A stretch of 64,000 nt of DNA from an uncultured Ruminococcus sp. (GCA_902786975.1 CADAES010000006.1:62001-126000); one strand, 5' to 3'. Positions 17,276 through 26,564 are shown, numbered from the stretch's first letter. Notes: a model not told the origin generated them from the sequence alone. Program-made: numbers and translations.

Positions 17276-20062
17276 TTATTCCACTGATTTCATCGACTCT
17301 ACCATATCTATCTTTTTGAGTTTGAAATGCAGTGCGAAGTTGACTATTACCGTGAACACGACGGTTATCGCAGCACCGAGCAGATACGCCCACCACACCA
17401 GCTTTCGGTTGAAAAGCACTATATCGACCTCGCTGGTGATAACGACGAACCTGTGCAGGACTATACCCGCAAGCGCTCCTATCATCATTCCCAGTACAGC
17501 CGTGATGATGTTCTCACGGTAGATGTACGCCGATGTTTCGATGTCGTAAAAGCCGAGGACTTTTATAGTGGCTATCTCCCGCACACGCTCGGTAATGTTG
17601 ATGTTCGCAAGGTTGTAAAGCACGACTATCGCAAGCAGTCCCGCACAGACTATCAGCAGTATAACAACTGCGTCGAGGCTGTCCAGCGAGGTTAGAAAAT
17701 CCTTGCCCGCTTCGCTCATGACCGACACGCCGTAAAACTCGCTGCAGGCTATGATATCTTTTTTGAACTCGCTTTCGTCGGCACCGTCCTTGATGTTGAC
17801 GTAGGCGGTATTGTAAACAGGCTCCTTTTCAAACAGAGCCTTGTAGGTGTCGGCGGAAAGGTAGACGTAGTGTATCGCATAGTTTTCCGCTATGCCCGAA
17901 ACGGGTACACTCACCGTCTTATCGTCCTGCGTTATCTCGATGATGTCGCCTTTTTTGATGTTCATAAGCATTGACATCTTCTTGGTGACGATACAGCTCC
18001 CGCTTTCGATGCTGAGCCTCTCATCCGATCCGATATCCGAAAGGCTGAGGTAGTTATGTATCCTGTCGCTGTGCTGAGCAACGACCATTGAGATACCCAC
18101 GCTTTGCTCGCCCAATGAAGCCTCGGCGTCGTTAGACTGTATAAGGTCGAAATCGCTGACCGAGCCGAGAGAGGAAAGCTTTTCGCTCAGCTGGTCACGG
18201 TCATAGCTGCCCGTATTGAGCACGACGAGCGCATCGTACAAAAGCACCTCACCAAACTGCTTATCGACTATCGTGGAGATAGAATGTTTAAGACCGAAGC
18301 CTGTGATGATAAGCGCCGTACAGCCAGCTACGCCAACTATCGTCATAAAAAAGCGTTTCTTATAGCGCAGCAGATTTCTGACTGTGACCTTGCTCAGAAA
18401 CGACATTCTCGTCCAGATAAAGCCTGCTCTTTCAAGCAGCACTCTCCTGCCGTTCTGCGGGGCTTTGGGGCGCATAAGCTCGCTTGGCTGGCTCCTCAGC
18501 GCTTTGATGCAGGAATAAAGCACCGCACCGCAGATGCACACCAGCGAGACTGCACAGCAGCCTGCCATATACCACAGCTTGAACGGAGTATCTATCGACG
18601 GGACGTTGTAAAGTATCCTGTAACAGCTGTAAATAATCCTCGGGAAGACCTGCAGCCCGACAGCCGTGCCCAGACAGCTTCCCGCTATCGAAGCGAACGC
18701 ACCGTAGAAAAGATACTTTGAAGCTATCTTCACGGGGCTGTAGCCGAGCGCTTTGTAGGTGCCTATGGTGATGCGGTGTTCATCGACCATTCGTGTCATG
18801 GTGGTAAGGCACACGAGGCAGGCTATCAGGATAAAGAACACGGGAAAGACTTTTGAGATAGAGTCTATCTTGTTGGCATCGCCGCAGTAGGAGCTGTAAT
18901 CGGAGCTTGCCTCAAAGCGGTCAAAGCCGTAGAATTTAAGCTCGGGAATATCCGCAAGCGCCTTTTCGCCGTCAGCTATCCCCTGCTGAAGCTGTTTGAG
19001 CTGTGCCTTTATCGCATCAGCCGTTTCGGTCTTTGAAGATTTTTTGTCCGAGATAAGCCCGAGCACGAGCTTTTTGCTCTCCTTTGCCCTGGCAAGCTCG
19101 GCTTCACCGAAAAACGAGTCCTCCTGCTGTATTTGTTCTATCTGCGCATCGAGCTGTGCGGAGTACTTTTCAAGCTCGTCAGGCTTCATAGCGAGCAGAC
19201 CGCCGAGAAGCTCCGAGTTCTGTTTTGCCAGCCCGACATCACGCTTTGCCATTGAGACAGTCTTGTCGTAACGGGCTTGTACGCTTTGCTTGAAAAGGTC
19301 AAGCGCACCGTCCTTCAGGCTTGCTACCTTGTCCCTGTACTCGTCGCTGAACTGGTCGGTATCGTGGATATCCTTGAAGCGGACGTAAAGCTCGGTGTAA
19401 TAGCCCGCCTTGAACTCTCTTTCGGGAAGATAGATATTGCAAAGTATCGAACCGTTGCCCGCCTTGGTATTGTCACGCTTGTAGCCGATATACAGCGGTG
19501 AAACGCAGATGCCGACTATCTTGTACTCCCTGCTGCCGAGCGACTCGGTAATGTCCTTGCTGTCGTCGGTATCGCTCAGCTCGATAGTATTTCCTATCTT
19601 GAAGCTTTCGGGTGCGGTGAGCTTTTTCTCGATAAGGCACTCGCCCTCGTCCTTTGGAAATCTACCCTCCAAAAGTACAGGTCTGTTCATAAGGTCGGGG
19701 TCGCTGCTGTCGTCGGAGTCGATGTAGGAGAGCGCTTTAAGGACATAGTTCTGCTGGTCCCAGCGATAGAACACTTCCTTTGAATAGGCAGCCATAACGC
19801 CGTCTACGCCGTCGGCTTTTCTTACCGTTTCGACATCCTCGGAGCGAACGCCGAAGGTGGACTGCATTTTGTAGTCCATAAGCCCCGTATCCTCAAAGTA
19901 GTCGTTCGCCGAATCGACCATATCGGGCATTGTTGCCTTGATGCCCGCAAAGAAGCCGCAGCCGAGCGCTACTATCGCAAATATTGACAAGAACCTGCCC
20001 AGAGTGTGTTTTATCTCACGGACAGTATCCTTGAACAAGGCTTTTCTCAGAAAAATCACCAC
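17276..20062 (-). CDS. FtsX/MacB-type ABC transporter permease, large
   Basis: A 928-residue permease with two FtsX domains. One helix lies at residues 24-46, then a long outer domain containing a coiled coil (about 255-370, including AKRDVGLAKQNSELLGGLL). The first FtsX domain spans about 405-530, a second outer domain follows, and the last three helices cover about 795-920. The start is uncertain: two GTG codons follow AAAGG closely and there is no early ATG, so 20062 is the longest sensible start. No ATPase gene lies next to it here. Relatives handle lipoproteins, peptides or envelope stress. Confidence 0.85.
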   Translation of the reverse strand: MVIFLRKALFKDTVREIKHTLGRFLSIFAIVALGCGFFAGIKATMPDMVDSANDYFEDTGLMDYKMQSTFGVRSEDVETVRKADGVDGVMAAYSKEVFYRWDQQNYVLKALSYIDSDDSSDPDLMNRPVLLEGRFPKDEGECLIEKKLTAPESFKIGNTIELSDTDDSKDITESLGSREYKIVGICVSPLYIGYKRDNTKAGNGSILCNIYLPEREFKAGYYTELYVRFKDIHDTDQFSDEYRDKVASLKDGALDLFKQSVQARYDKTVSMAKRDVGLAKQNSELLGGLLAMKPDELEKYSAQLDAQIEQIQQEDSFFGEAELARAKESKKLVLGLISDKKSSKTETADAIKAQLKQLQQGIADGEKALADIPELKFYGFDRFEASSDYSSYCGDANKIDSISKVFPVFFILIACLVCLTTMTRMVDEHRITIGTYKALGYSPVKIASKYLFYGAFASIAGSCLGTAVGLQVFPRIIYSCYRILYNVPSIDTPFKLWYMAGCCAVSLVCICGAVLYSCIKALRSQPSELMRPKAPQNGRRVLLERAGFIWTRMSFLSKVTVRNLLRYKKRFFMTIVGVAGCTALIITGFGLKHSISTIVDKQFGEVLLYDALVVLNTGSYDRDQLSEKLSSLGSVSDFDLIQSNDAEASLGEQSVGISMVVAQHSDRIHNYLSLSDIGSDERLSIESGSCIVTKKMSMLMNIKKGDIIEITQDDKTVSVPVSGIAENYAIHYVYLSADTYKALFEKEPVYNTAYVNIKDGADESEFKKDIIACSEFYGVSVMSEAGKDFLTSLDSLDAVVILLIVCAGLLAIVVLYNLANINITERVREIATIKVLGFYDIETSAYIYRENIITAVLGMMIGALAGIVLHRFVVITSEVDIVLFNRKLVWWAYLLGAAITVVFTVIVNFALHFKLKKIDMVESMKSVE

Positions 20063-20063
20063 C

Positions 20064-20104
20064 TTTTAGAGGTAAGAGGTAAGAGGTAAGAAGTAAGATC
20101 TAAA
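20064..20104 (+). repeat. Dispersed TAAGAGG-type repeat, copy 2
   Basis: TTTTAGAGGTAAGAGG and further GTAAGAGG and GTAAGAAG units, ending TAAGATCTAAA. It lies immediately upstream of the FtsX-type permease start and covers the place where its leader would be. Confidence 0.7.
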
Positions 20105-20145
20105 GGGACTAAGTAATTATCAGAGGTAATAGCCGCAGTACGGAA

Positions 20146-21339
20146 TTATTCTCCGAACATATCCTTTGAAAGCTTGCCGAGGTATTCGCAGCCCTTGACT
20201 ATCTGCTCGTCTGTCGGCGTGGAGAAATTGAGCCTGAACGAAGATGTCTTGTCCGACTCGCTTATCATAAAGGCGTTGCCCGGAACGACAGCGACCTTAT
20301 ACTCGCTGACAGCCTTCTTGCAGAACGCCGGCATATCGCAGCCATCGGGGAGCGTACACCAGATGAACAGTCCGCCCTGCGGCACCTCGAATTTTATCTT
20401 CGAGGAGAAATTCTTTTTCATTTCGCTTATCATCAGCTCGCACTTTTTGCGGTATATCTCCTGCAAGCCCTTGATATGCTTTTCAAAATCGACATTGTTG
20501 AGGAACTTATACGCAAGGAGCTGTGCCCAGATATTCGAGTGAACGTCCGACACCTGCTTGCAGACTATCATCTTTGCGACTATCTCCTTGGGTGCGCTTA
20601 TATAACCCACTCTTATTCCCGGGGCGAGCACCTTTGAGAACGTTCTTGAATACATAACGATACCGTCCTTGTCCATGCTCTTTATCGACGGTACGTTTTC
20701 GCCGCTTATCCTCAGGTCGCCGTAAGGGTTATCCTCAAGGATCATAGCGCCGTATTTCTTAGCAAGCTCATATATAGCCTTTCTCTTTTCAAGGCTGGTA
20801 GTTCTGCCTGTGGGGTTCTGGAAATTTGAAATGATGTAGATAAGCTTTACATTTCCCTTTTCAAGCACCTTTTCAAGCTCGGTGATATCCATACCGTCCT
20901 CTTGGAGCGTAACGCCCTTGAGGTCAACGTTGTAGGACTTGAATGCATTGAGCGAGCCGATGAAGGACGGAGCCTCCGCAACGAGAACGTCGTGCTCGTC
21001 GCACAGCACCTTAGCGGCAAGCTCGTTAGCCTGCTGGGCACCGCTTGTTATGATAAGGTCGTCTCTGCCCTCAACGAATTCGCCCTTGGCTGCAAGCTCC
21101 TTTTTGAGCAGGTCACGAAGCGGCGTATAGCCCTCGGAGATGCTGTACTGCAAAGCCATTATCGGATCTTCGGCAAATATCTCGGCAGAGAGCTTTGTGA
21201 GAAGCTCTGTCGGGAAAGCCTCTGGTGCAGGGTTGCCCGCTGCGAACGAGATGACCTCGGGGTCGGATGTGAACTTTAATATCTCTCTGATAGCCGAAGC
21301 CTGCAGATGAGATACCTTCTGTGAGAATTTGTAATCCAT
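20146..21339 (-). CDS. PLP-dependent aminotransferase (class I, LysN/2-aminoadipate type)
   Basis: A fold-type I aminotransferase of 397 residues. Seen family features: FAAGNPAPEAFP near the start, SGAQQANELAAKVL, YIISNFQNPTGR, the Asn-Pro-Tyr of EDNPYGDLR, and YSRTFSKVLAPGIRVGY with the PLP-binding Lys. These resemble the stand-alone LysN/AadAT-like group related to MocR C-terminal domains; the amino acid used is uncertain. The ATG at 21339 gives a standard MDYKFSQKVSHLQAS start; a promoter -10 at 21410-21405 places transcription start near 21398, which excludes the longer frame. It is a single gene. Confidence 0.9.
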   Translation of the reverse strand: MDYKFSQKVSHLQASAIREILKFTSDPEVISFAAGNPAPEAFPTELLTKLSAEIFAEDPIMALQYSISEGYTPLRDLLKKELAAKGEFVEGRDDLIITSGAQQANELAAKVLCDEHDVLVAEAPSFIGSLNAFKSYNVDLKGVTLQEDGMDITELEKVLEKGNVKLIYIISNFQNPTGRTTSLEKRKAIYELAKKYGAMILEDNPYGDLRISGENVPSIKSMDKDGIVMYSRTFSKVLAPGIRVGYISAPKEIVAKMIVCKQVSDVHSNIWAQLLAYKFLNNVDFEKHIKGLQEIYRKKCELMISEMKKNFSSKIKFEVPQGGLFIWCTLPDGCDMPAFCKKAVSEYKVAVVPGNAFMISESDKTSSFRLNFSTPTDEQIVKGCEYLGKLSKDMFGE

Positions 21340-21404
21340 AATTATCGCCAAACCTTTCGTTTCAACTTTTCCCGACATTTTCAAGCCGAGAACATACACA
21401 GTTA

Positions 21405-21433
21405 ATTATAGCACACAAGCGCCCAAAAGTAAA
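21405..21433 (-). promoter_or_regulatory. Aminotransferase promoter
   Basis: TTTACT (21433-21428), 17-base spacer with a TGTGC extension, TATAAT (21410-21405). Confidence 0.65.
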
Positions 21434-21440
21434 GCGTCCG

Positions 21441-21476
21441 GACACAAAAAGAGAGCACTTTTTCAAGCGCTCTCTG
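21441..21476 (-). terminator. Terminator after the first SGNH lipoprotein gene
   Basis: On the minus strand the hairpin AGAGAGCGC/GTGCTCTCT is followed by TTTTTGTG. It separates the SGNH transcript from the aminotransferase promoter. Confidence 0.75.
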
Positions 21477-21556
21477 CTGTTGTTAAAGTATATTTTTCCG
21501 ACAAAGCTCGGGACCCTGCCAAAACGGCCAGGGGCTTAACGTAAACTCCCCTTATA

Positions 21557-22912
21557 TCAGGCATTTTTTCTGTTTGCTTCTATCTGTGTTATCTTGTCCT
21601 TCATACCCTTGCTGTCAAGCAGTACGGCAAGCTTATCGAGGAGCTGCTGGTAGCAGCCTGCTGCAAGGTGGACACCGTCGCCTGCGGAGTTCTCCTGCGG
21701 CGAATAGATGCCGTCGGGTCCGACGATGACCGAGTACGCATCGAAGAAAAGCACATTTTCGTCCTTCAGCCCCTCTATCGTAGTTTTCAGAGTAGCATTG
21801 AAGGTACGGATATTGTTTATATCGGTGAACTGGCTGGCTGCGGTTATCGGTGTTATCGAGCAGCATACGATGATGCAGTCGGGCACTCTCTGCTTGACCT
21901 TGTTGATAAGGTCCTTATATCTTGTAACATAGGTCTGGTCGTCGATAAGGTTGACGTCGTTCATACCCATTGAGATATAAAGCAGGCTCGGCTTTACAGC
22001 TGCGATAGCGTCGAGGAACGACAGAGGTGTTCCCGTCGGATCGAACATAAACAGCGAGGTATCGTCATACTGTCTGAGGGCTGTGCTTCCCTTTGCGATA
22101 TTGTGGTCATACGGAACATATCCGTAAGCACAGAAGCCGTATGCGATAGAGTCACCTGCGATGACTGCCCTGTCCTGATAGAACTGGACGTTCGGCGACT
22201 TGGCATTCGGGTCGGCAGCCGCCGTCGTTGCAGCCGTTTCGGACTGTTTCTTGGTAGTGGTCGTGGTCTTCTTTTCAGCCTTGGAACTGTCCTCCGGCTT
22301 GGATGTAGTCTGCTTTGTTTCGGTCTCGCCGTTCTCACCGGTGATAGTGAGGGTAGCCTTTCTCGAAGCGATATTGCCCGATGAGTCCTTAGCAAAATAC
22401 GTTATTATATGCTCGCCGACAGCCGAGGGGTCTTTATCCTGTTTATCGAAATCGACTGAAAAATCGATATTCTTATCGTAGTTATCCTCAACGCTCACGC
22501 CTTTTTTGAGGTCAGCCATTTCGCCGTTTTTAGCGGTTATATCCTTGATGCCGCTGAACTTCGGGCTGGTACTGTCGATAGCGTTGACGTTCACCGCCCA
22601 GGTATTGCTCTTTCCGTTGGCGTCTGTCGCCCTGACGCTGACAGAGCTTGTGCCGATGGTATTGAACACTACCTCGCTGCCGCCGTCTGCGAACTCGAAC
22701 TTATATCCGTCCGTGCCTGATATGAGCGAACCGAGCTTCTGTGCGGTGTAATTGACATTGACCTCGGCAGTCACGGTATGCGCTGCGACCGATGCATCGA
22801 CCGCACTGTCGCCTGTTTTGACATCTCTGCTTGAAACGTCGCTTCCGCAGCCACCTGCTGAAAGTGCCAGCACGCTGAGCAATGCAAGCAATCTGTATTT
22901 AGCTTTTCTCAT
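21557..22912 (-). CDS. SGNH/GDSL hydrolase lipoprotein with Ig-like domain (paralogue A)
   Basis: A predicted surface-anchored esterase or deacetylase of 451 residues. The signal ends LALSAGGC with the lipid Cys at 22. Residues 45-200 look like two Ig/HYR-type beta domains (DATDSTSPKF-like spacing, ITYFAKDSSGN). A Thr/Lys linker at 205-235 leads to the SGNH domain: block I GDSIAYG, block III MGMNDVN and the C-terminal GDGVHLA with the Asp-His pair. It is the last of four neighbouring paralogues and the only one with the Ig-like insert. The substrate is probably an acylated polysaccharide, which is inference. Confidence 0.88.
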   Translation of the reverse strand: MRKAKYRLLALLSVLALSAGGCGSDVSSRDVKTGDSAVDASVAAHTVTAEVNVNYTAQKLGSLISGTDGYKFEFADGGSEVVFNTIGTSSVSVRATDANGKSNTWAVNVNAIDSTSPKFSGIKDITAKNGEMADLKKGVSVEDNYDKNIDFSVDFDKQDKDPSAVGEHIITYFAKDSSGNIASRKATLTITGENGETETKQTTSKPEDSSKAEKKTTTTTKKQSETAATTAAADPNAKSPNVQFYQDRAVIAGDSIAYGFCAYGYVPYDHNIAKGSTALRQYDDTSLFMFDPTGTPLSFLDAIAAVKPSLLYISMGMNDVNLIDDQTYVTRYKDLINKVKQRVPDCIIVCCSITPITAASQFTDINNIRTFNATLKTTIEGLKDENVLFFDAYSVIVGPDGIYSPQENSAGDGVHLAAGCYQQLLDKLAVLLDSKGMKDKITQIEANRKNA

Positions 22913-22955
22913 ACTTCGCCCTCATTTCCTGTTGAATAAAACCTCTGAAACGGGA

Positions 22956-23837
22956 TCACTGCTGCTTTTTCTTGCGTTCTTCCTCGTAGACCTCGAGCCT
23001 TTGCTGTGCCATTTCCATATTAAGACGCTTACTGAGGTCCTCCAGAAGCTTTTTGTACGCCTTAGTATTTATATGCAGTCCGTCGCCGCCGTCATACTGG
23101 GACTCCATATATCCGTCCTCGCCCAGCAGCGAATTGTAGGCGTTGAAGTAGATGATGTTCTCCTTGCCAAGGCTTGCTATCATCTCTCTGAACTTGGCGT
23201 TGTATGACCTGATAGACGAATTGTTCACCTGCTTATAGACGTTGGACTTGCACACGGGCGTTATGCTCTGAACTACGATAAGGCAGTCAGGCACGATGCT
23301 GACGATGCTCTTGAGCAGGTTCTTGTACGTTTCAGTTACCTGGTCGGCAGGTCTGATATTTACATCGTTCATTCCCAGGCAAAGATACAAAAGCGTAGGC
23401 TTTACCTGCTTGAGGGTCTTTTTATAGTTGAGCTTCTGCCCTGTCGTTTCAAACTCCCACACGGTAAATCCGAAAACCGAAAGACCGCCCTGAGCGACAA
23501 CTCTCTGTTTTGGGAGAAGTCCGTAATACTGCCAGCCGTAAGCTATCGAGTCGCCGCCGACGACCATTCTCTCGTAATAATACTTCATATTATCAGCTTT
23601 GAGATAGTCGATCGTCGTATCGACGTTACCCTTGAACTCCTGATTCGAGTCGTCGTAGGGATTGACGATGGTATTGCTGTCATTCATATTCTGGGAATCG
23701 TTGCCACTGTCAGACATACTGCTGTCGTTGGCGGATATTTGTTTGGGCTCGTGTCCTTTTATCTCGCTGCCGCAGGCTGTGAACAGATTGACTATGACTG
23801 CAAGGCACAGCAGGACAGCTGCCGCTTTCTTTTTCAT
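22956..23837 (-). CDS. SGNH/GDSL hydrolase lipoprotein (paralogue B)
   Basis: A 293-residue exported SGNH hydrolase. The signal peptide ends LFTAC; the -3 Phe is unusual for a lipobox but the position fits. The linker is short and Ser/Asn/Asp-rich (SMSDSGNDSQNMNDSN), unlike the Thr-rich linkers of its neighbours. Catalytic blocks: GGDSIAYGW, LGMNDVN, GDGLHIN. The ATG at 23837 has AGGAGG 8 bases upstream, and the promoter at 23874-23902 supports it over a start nine codons earlier. Confidence 0.88.
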   Translation of the reverse strand: MKKKAAAVLLCLAVIVNLFTACGSEIKGHEPKQISANDSSMSDSGNDSQNMNDSNTIVNPYDDSNQEFKGNVDTTIDYLKADNMKYYYERMVVGGDSIAYGWQYYGLLPKQRVVAQGGLSVFGFTVWEFETTGQKLNYKKTLKQVKPTLLYLCLGMNDVNIRPADQVTETYKNLLKSIVSIVPDCLIVVQSITPVCKSNVYKQVNNSSIRSYNAKFREMIASLGKENIIYFNAYNSLLGEDGYMESQYDGGDGLHINTKAYKKLLEDLSKRLNMEMAQQRLEVYEEERKKKQQ

Positions 23838-23873
23838 TTTACATTCCTCCTGATGTTTACACATACACTTATT

Positions 23874-23902
23874 AGTTTACCACCAATGTCGCTTTTTGTC
23901 AA
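23874..23902 (-). promoter_or_regulatory. Promoter of SGNH paralogue B
   Basis: TTGACA (23902-23897), 17-base spacer, TAAACT (23879-23874). Confidence 0.65.
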
Positions 23903-23961
23903 CAAATATACGGGAGCACTTTTTACCAAAATTACTCCCGTAAATCCGAATATTTTTAGTT

Positions 23962-25068
23962 TTATGCACCCAACTTTTCCTTGACGCCGTACTGGTCGAG
24001 AACGACTGCAAGGCGGGCAAGTATCTTCTGGTAGGTCACGCCTGCGAGGTGTATGCCGTCGCCTGCGCTGTAGCTGCTGACCATATATGTACCGCCGCCC
24101 GAAACGACGCTGTATGCGTCAAACAGGATAATGCTGGGGTCGTTCATAGCCTTGACGGCATTTATCATAGCGGCGTTGCAGTTTTGTATCCTTGTAACGT
24201 TGAAATCGCTTCTTCTCGGAAGTGTCGGTGTGATGTTCGCCGCAACTATGATACAGTTGGGGACATTTGCTCTGACCTTTTTGAGGAAGCCCACATAGTT
24301 GCTTGCATAGGTCTGTGCGCTGGTGATATTGATATCGTTCATACCCATTGATACGTACAGAAGCTTAGGCTGCTTTGCGATGACGGCGTCCATGCACATA
24401 ACCTTTCTGCCGCCCACGTCGAACTCGTTGTACCAGCCGGGCGTGGTATAGTTTCTCATTGCAAGGCTTCCCTTTGCGATATTGTGCTCATAAGGGATGT
24501 AGCCGTAAGCGCAGAAGCCGTATGCGATAGAGTCGCCCGCAACGTAGAGCCTGTCCTGATAGAACTTGACATTTGACGAGCTTGCGGCGGGAGCCTTTGT
24601 AGTAGCCTGCGTCTGCGGAGATGACGGCTTGGTGGTCGCCTTCGCAGCGGCTGTAGTCGTGGCAGCAGCTGACTTGGTGGTCTGTGCGGTAGTTGCAGCA
24701 GACTTTGTCGTTGTCTTAGCAGCTGTTGTGGTCGCAGGTGCGGCACTTGAAGATGATGTTTCAAGGCTTCCCGAGGCTTCAACGGCTTTTTCTGTCGTTG
24801 TGGTCGTTTCAGCTGTTGTAGTCGTTTCGGTCTCGCTCTCACTCTCACTTTGTGTAGTGGTAGTCTCCTCGGTCGTTTCTGAAGTTGTCGTTGTAGTTTC
24901 GGTATCCGAAGCAGAGCTTTCGGTCTGCGTTTCGGAGCTTGTTTGTGATGTAGTTGTCTGGACGGCTTTTGAGACATCGTTATTCTCGGTGACCTCGTTG
25001 CCGCAGCCTGTCAGCTGGAGCGCTGCAAGGCACAGGGACAGCGCAGATGCCAATACTTTCCTTTTCAA
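23962..25068 (-). CDS. SGNH/GDSL hydrolase lipoprotein with Thr/Ser-rich linker (paralogue C)
   Basis: A 368-residue lipoprotein. The lipobox is LQLTGC, and residues 30-165 are almost entirely Thr, Ser, Ala, Glu and Lys (runs such as TTTTTSETTEETTTT), a flexible stalk across the cell wall. The SGNH domain has AGDSIAYGF, MGMNDIN and GDGIHLA and is closest to paralogue A (both contain FCAYGY and HNIAKGS). Translation starts at TTG, 25068, placed after GAGGGG and a consensus promoter. Confidence 0.88.
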   Translation of the reverse strand: MKRKVLASALSLCLAALQLTGCGNEVTENNDVSKAVQTTTSQTSSETQTESSASDTETTTTTSETTEETTTTQSESESETETTTTAETTTTTEKAVEASGSLETSSSSAAPATTTAAKTTTKSAATTAQTTKSAAATTTAAAKATTKPSSPQTQATTKAPAASSSNVKFYQDRLYVAGDSIAYGFCAYGYIPYEHNIAKGSLAMRNYTTPGWYNEFDVGGRKVMCMDAVIAKQPKLLYVSMGMNDINITSAQTYASNYVGFLKKVRANVPNCIIVAANITPTLPRRSDFNVTRIQNCNAAMINAVKAMNDPSIILFDAYSVVSGGGTYMVSSYSAGDGIHLAGVTYQKILARLAVVLDQYGVKEKLGA

Positions 25069-25097
25069 AGTTACCCCTCTTTCCTGTATGATTTGCT

Positions 25098-25126
25098 ATT
25101 ATACCACGTTATCAAACATTAGTCAA
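25098..25126 (-). promoter_or_regulatory. Promoter of SGNH paralogue C
   Basis: TTGACT (25126-25121), 17-base spacer, TATAAT (25103-25098). Confidence 0.75.
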
Positions 25127-25140
25127 CAACAAAATATTGC

Positions 25141-25169
25141 AAAAAAAGAGGACAAAAGCTGTCCTCTTT
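25141..25169 (-). terminator. Terminator after SGNH paralogue D
   Basis: The 10-bp stem AAAGAGGACA / TGTCCTCTTT is followed on the minus strand by a T-run. It insulates paralogue D from C, so the four genes are not one operon. Confidence 0.85.
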
Positions 25170-25181
25170 GGTCATTATTGT

Positions 25182-26237
25182 TCAAGCGCCGCTTTCCTTT
25201 GCGGTAATTTTATCCTTCCCGCCGTTTCTGTCAAGCACCACCGACATAGCGTTCAGGAGCGCATCGTAAGCGCCGGGCTGGAGATGCAGTCCGTCGAAGG
25301 CAGCGTATTTTTGCTGCATATACACTCCGTCGTTGCCGACAACGACGCTATAGGCATCAAAATAGATCATCTTATCATCGTGGAAATCACTGACGAGCTT
25401 TTTGAGTGCGGCGTTATGGCTCTTAACGATAGCGGGTTTGACATGGGGATACTGGTTCACAGCGGCGGTAGGTGTTATCGCACCCACCAGTATCACGCTT
25501 TTCGGAAGAGCCTTTCGCAGGTTCTGCAGAAGCGTTTTATAGGCTGCTGCGAACGAAGCTGTCGAGATGCCCCAGTCGTTCATGCCCATAGATGTCAGCA
25601 CGAGCGAGGGGTTCTTAGCCTTTGCAAGCGAGACCTGGTAGCCTGCCGTCCTTGACGAAACGTTGACTTTTGCGACGCTGTTTTCGTAGGAGATACGTCC
25701 GTAGGCAGCATAGCCGCTGGCTACCGAGTCGCCCATTACGAACAGCCTTTGCTTATAGAAAGCGAGGTTAGGCGATGAGCCTGTTATCCTTTCGACCTTT
25801 GGGGCAGGTTTCTTGGTGGTCGCTTTAGTAGTCTGAGCCGTTGTTGAAGCATTTGTGACAGCGCTTTCCGAGCTGCTGTTGTCGCTTTCCCCGCTGACCT
25901 TTGAGGTCGATGCCTCGGTCTGCGTTTGGATTTGGCTCTGCGTCTGCTCCGAGGACGCTGTTGTGGTCGTTTCCGACGAGGCTGTTGTAGTCGTAGTCGC
26001 CTCGGTCGTGGTCGTAGTCTCCTCAGTCGTCGTGGTCGTAGTTTCCTCAGTCGTGGTCGTCGTTTCCTCTGTCGTTGTCACGGTCGTTTCGGAGGTAGTC
26101 TGCGCCGTGCTTTCGGCATCGGTAACTGTCGTGGCTGTCGTTGCTGCGGTACTGTCGGAGCTGATATTCTCCCCGCACGCTGTAATATTAAGACACAGGC
26201 ACAGTGACAGCACTGCGGCTGCAATTCTCTTTTTCAT
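25182..26237 (-). CDS. SGNH/GDSL hydrolase lipoprotein with Thr/Glu linker (paralogue D)
   Basis: A 351-residue lipoprotein, the most divergent of the four. The lipobox is LNITAC. Residues 25-155 form a stalk with periodic TTTTEETTTTTEE followed by a Ser/Gln part. The hydrolase domain has MGDSVASGY, SMGMNDWG and FDGLHLQ, where Phe replaces the Gly before the catalytic Asp seen in the others. The ATG at 26237 follows GAGGTG at a normal distance, better than an in-frame GTG two codons earlier. Confidence 0.87.
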   Translation of the reverse strand: MKKRIAAAVLSLCLCLNITACGENISSDSTAATTATTVTDAESTAQTTSETTVTTTEETTTTTEETTTTTTEETTTTTEATTTTTASSETTTTASSEQTQSQIQTQTEASTSKVSGESDNSSSESAVTNASTTAQTTKATTKKPAPKVERITGSSPNLAFYKQRLFVMGDSVASGYAAYGRISYENSVAKVNVSSRTAGYQVSLAKAKNPSLVLTSMGMNDWGISTASFAAAYKTLLQNLRKALPKSVILVGAITPTAAVNQYPHVKPAIVKSHNAALKKLVSDFHDDKMIYFDAYSVVVGNDGVYMQQKYAAFDGLHLQPGAYDALLNAMSVVLDRNGGKDKITAKESGA

Positions 26238-26251
26238 ATCCACACCTCGTT

Positions 26252-26494
26252 TCAGCCAATGACCTCGTAGTTCTCGGCGGCGTTGTCCTTTGTCGCATAC
26301 TCGCTTATGCCGAGCACCTTTACCTTCAGGGGCTTGCTGCCCATATTCACGGTGATTATATCATTTAGCTTAACGTCATAGGACGCTCTTGCGGGCTTAT
26401 CGTTCACAAGTATCTTACCTGCGTCGCAGGCTTCGTTTGCGACAGTTCTGCGCTTGATTATCCTTGTGACCTTCAGATACTTATCCAATCTCAT
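26252..26494 (-). CDS. rqcP: S4-domain RNA-binding protein RqcP
   Basis: An 80-residue S4 protein of the RqcP (YabO) family, which works with RqcH in adding alanine tails to stalled nascent chains on 50S subunits. The domain is seen at once: MRLDKYLKVTRIIKRRTVAN, then GKILVNDKPARASYDVKLND. The ATG at 26494 follows AAGGTGAG; the longer frame would start in the hup terminator region. Linkage to mazG and hup matches other Firmicutes. Confidence 0.92.
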   Translation of the reverse strand: MRLDKYLKVTRIIKRRTVANEACDAGKILVNDKPARASYDVKLNDIITVNMGSKPLKVKVLGISEYATKDNAAENYEVIG

Positions 26495-26518
26495 TTTACT
26501 CACCTTACCAAACCTTAC

Positions 26519-26550
26519 AAAAAAGAGAACCTGACCGATAAAGGTCAGGC
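26519..26550 (-). terminator. Terminator or attenuator between hup and rqcP
   Basis: The stem CCTGACC/GGTCAGG is followed on the minus strand by CTC and T-run. It would allow much more HU than RqcP from one transcript. Confidence 0.75.
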
Positions 26551-26564
26551 TCGGTTTTTGCTGA

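Noticed and set aside
22103..22481. Plus-strand frames opposite the SGNH genes
   Set aside because: Shadows of the minus-strand genes with skewed composition (Val/Cys or Arg runs), no ribosome sites and no family features.
24600..26150. GTC/GTT-rich simple repeats as a non-coding satellite
   Set aside because: On the minus strand they encode Thr/Glu stalks inside two lipoprotein genes with signal peptides and catalytic domains.
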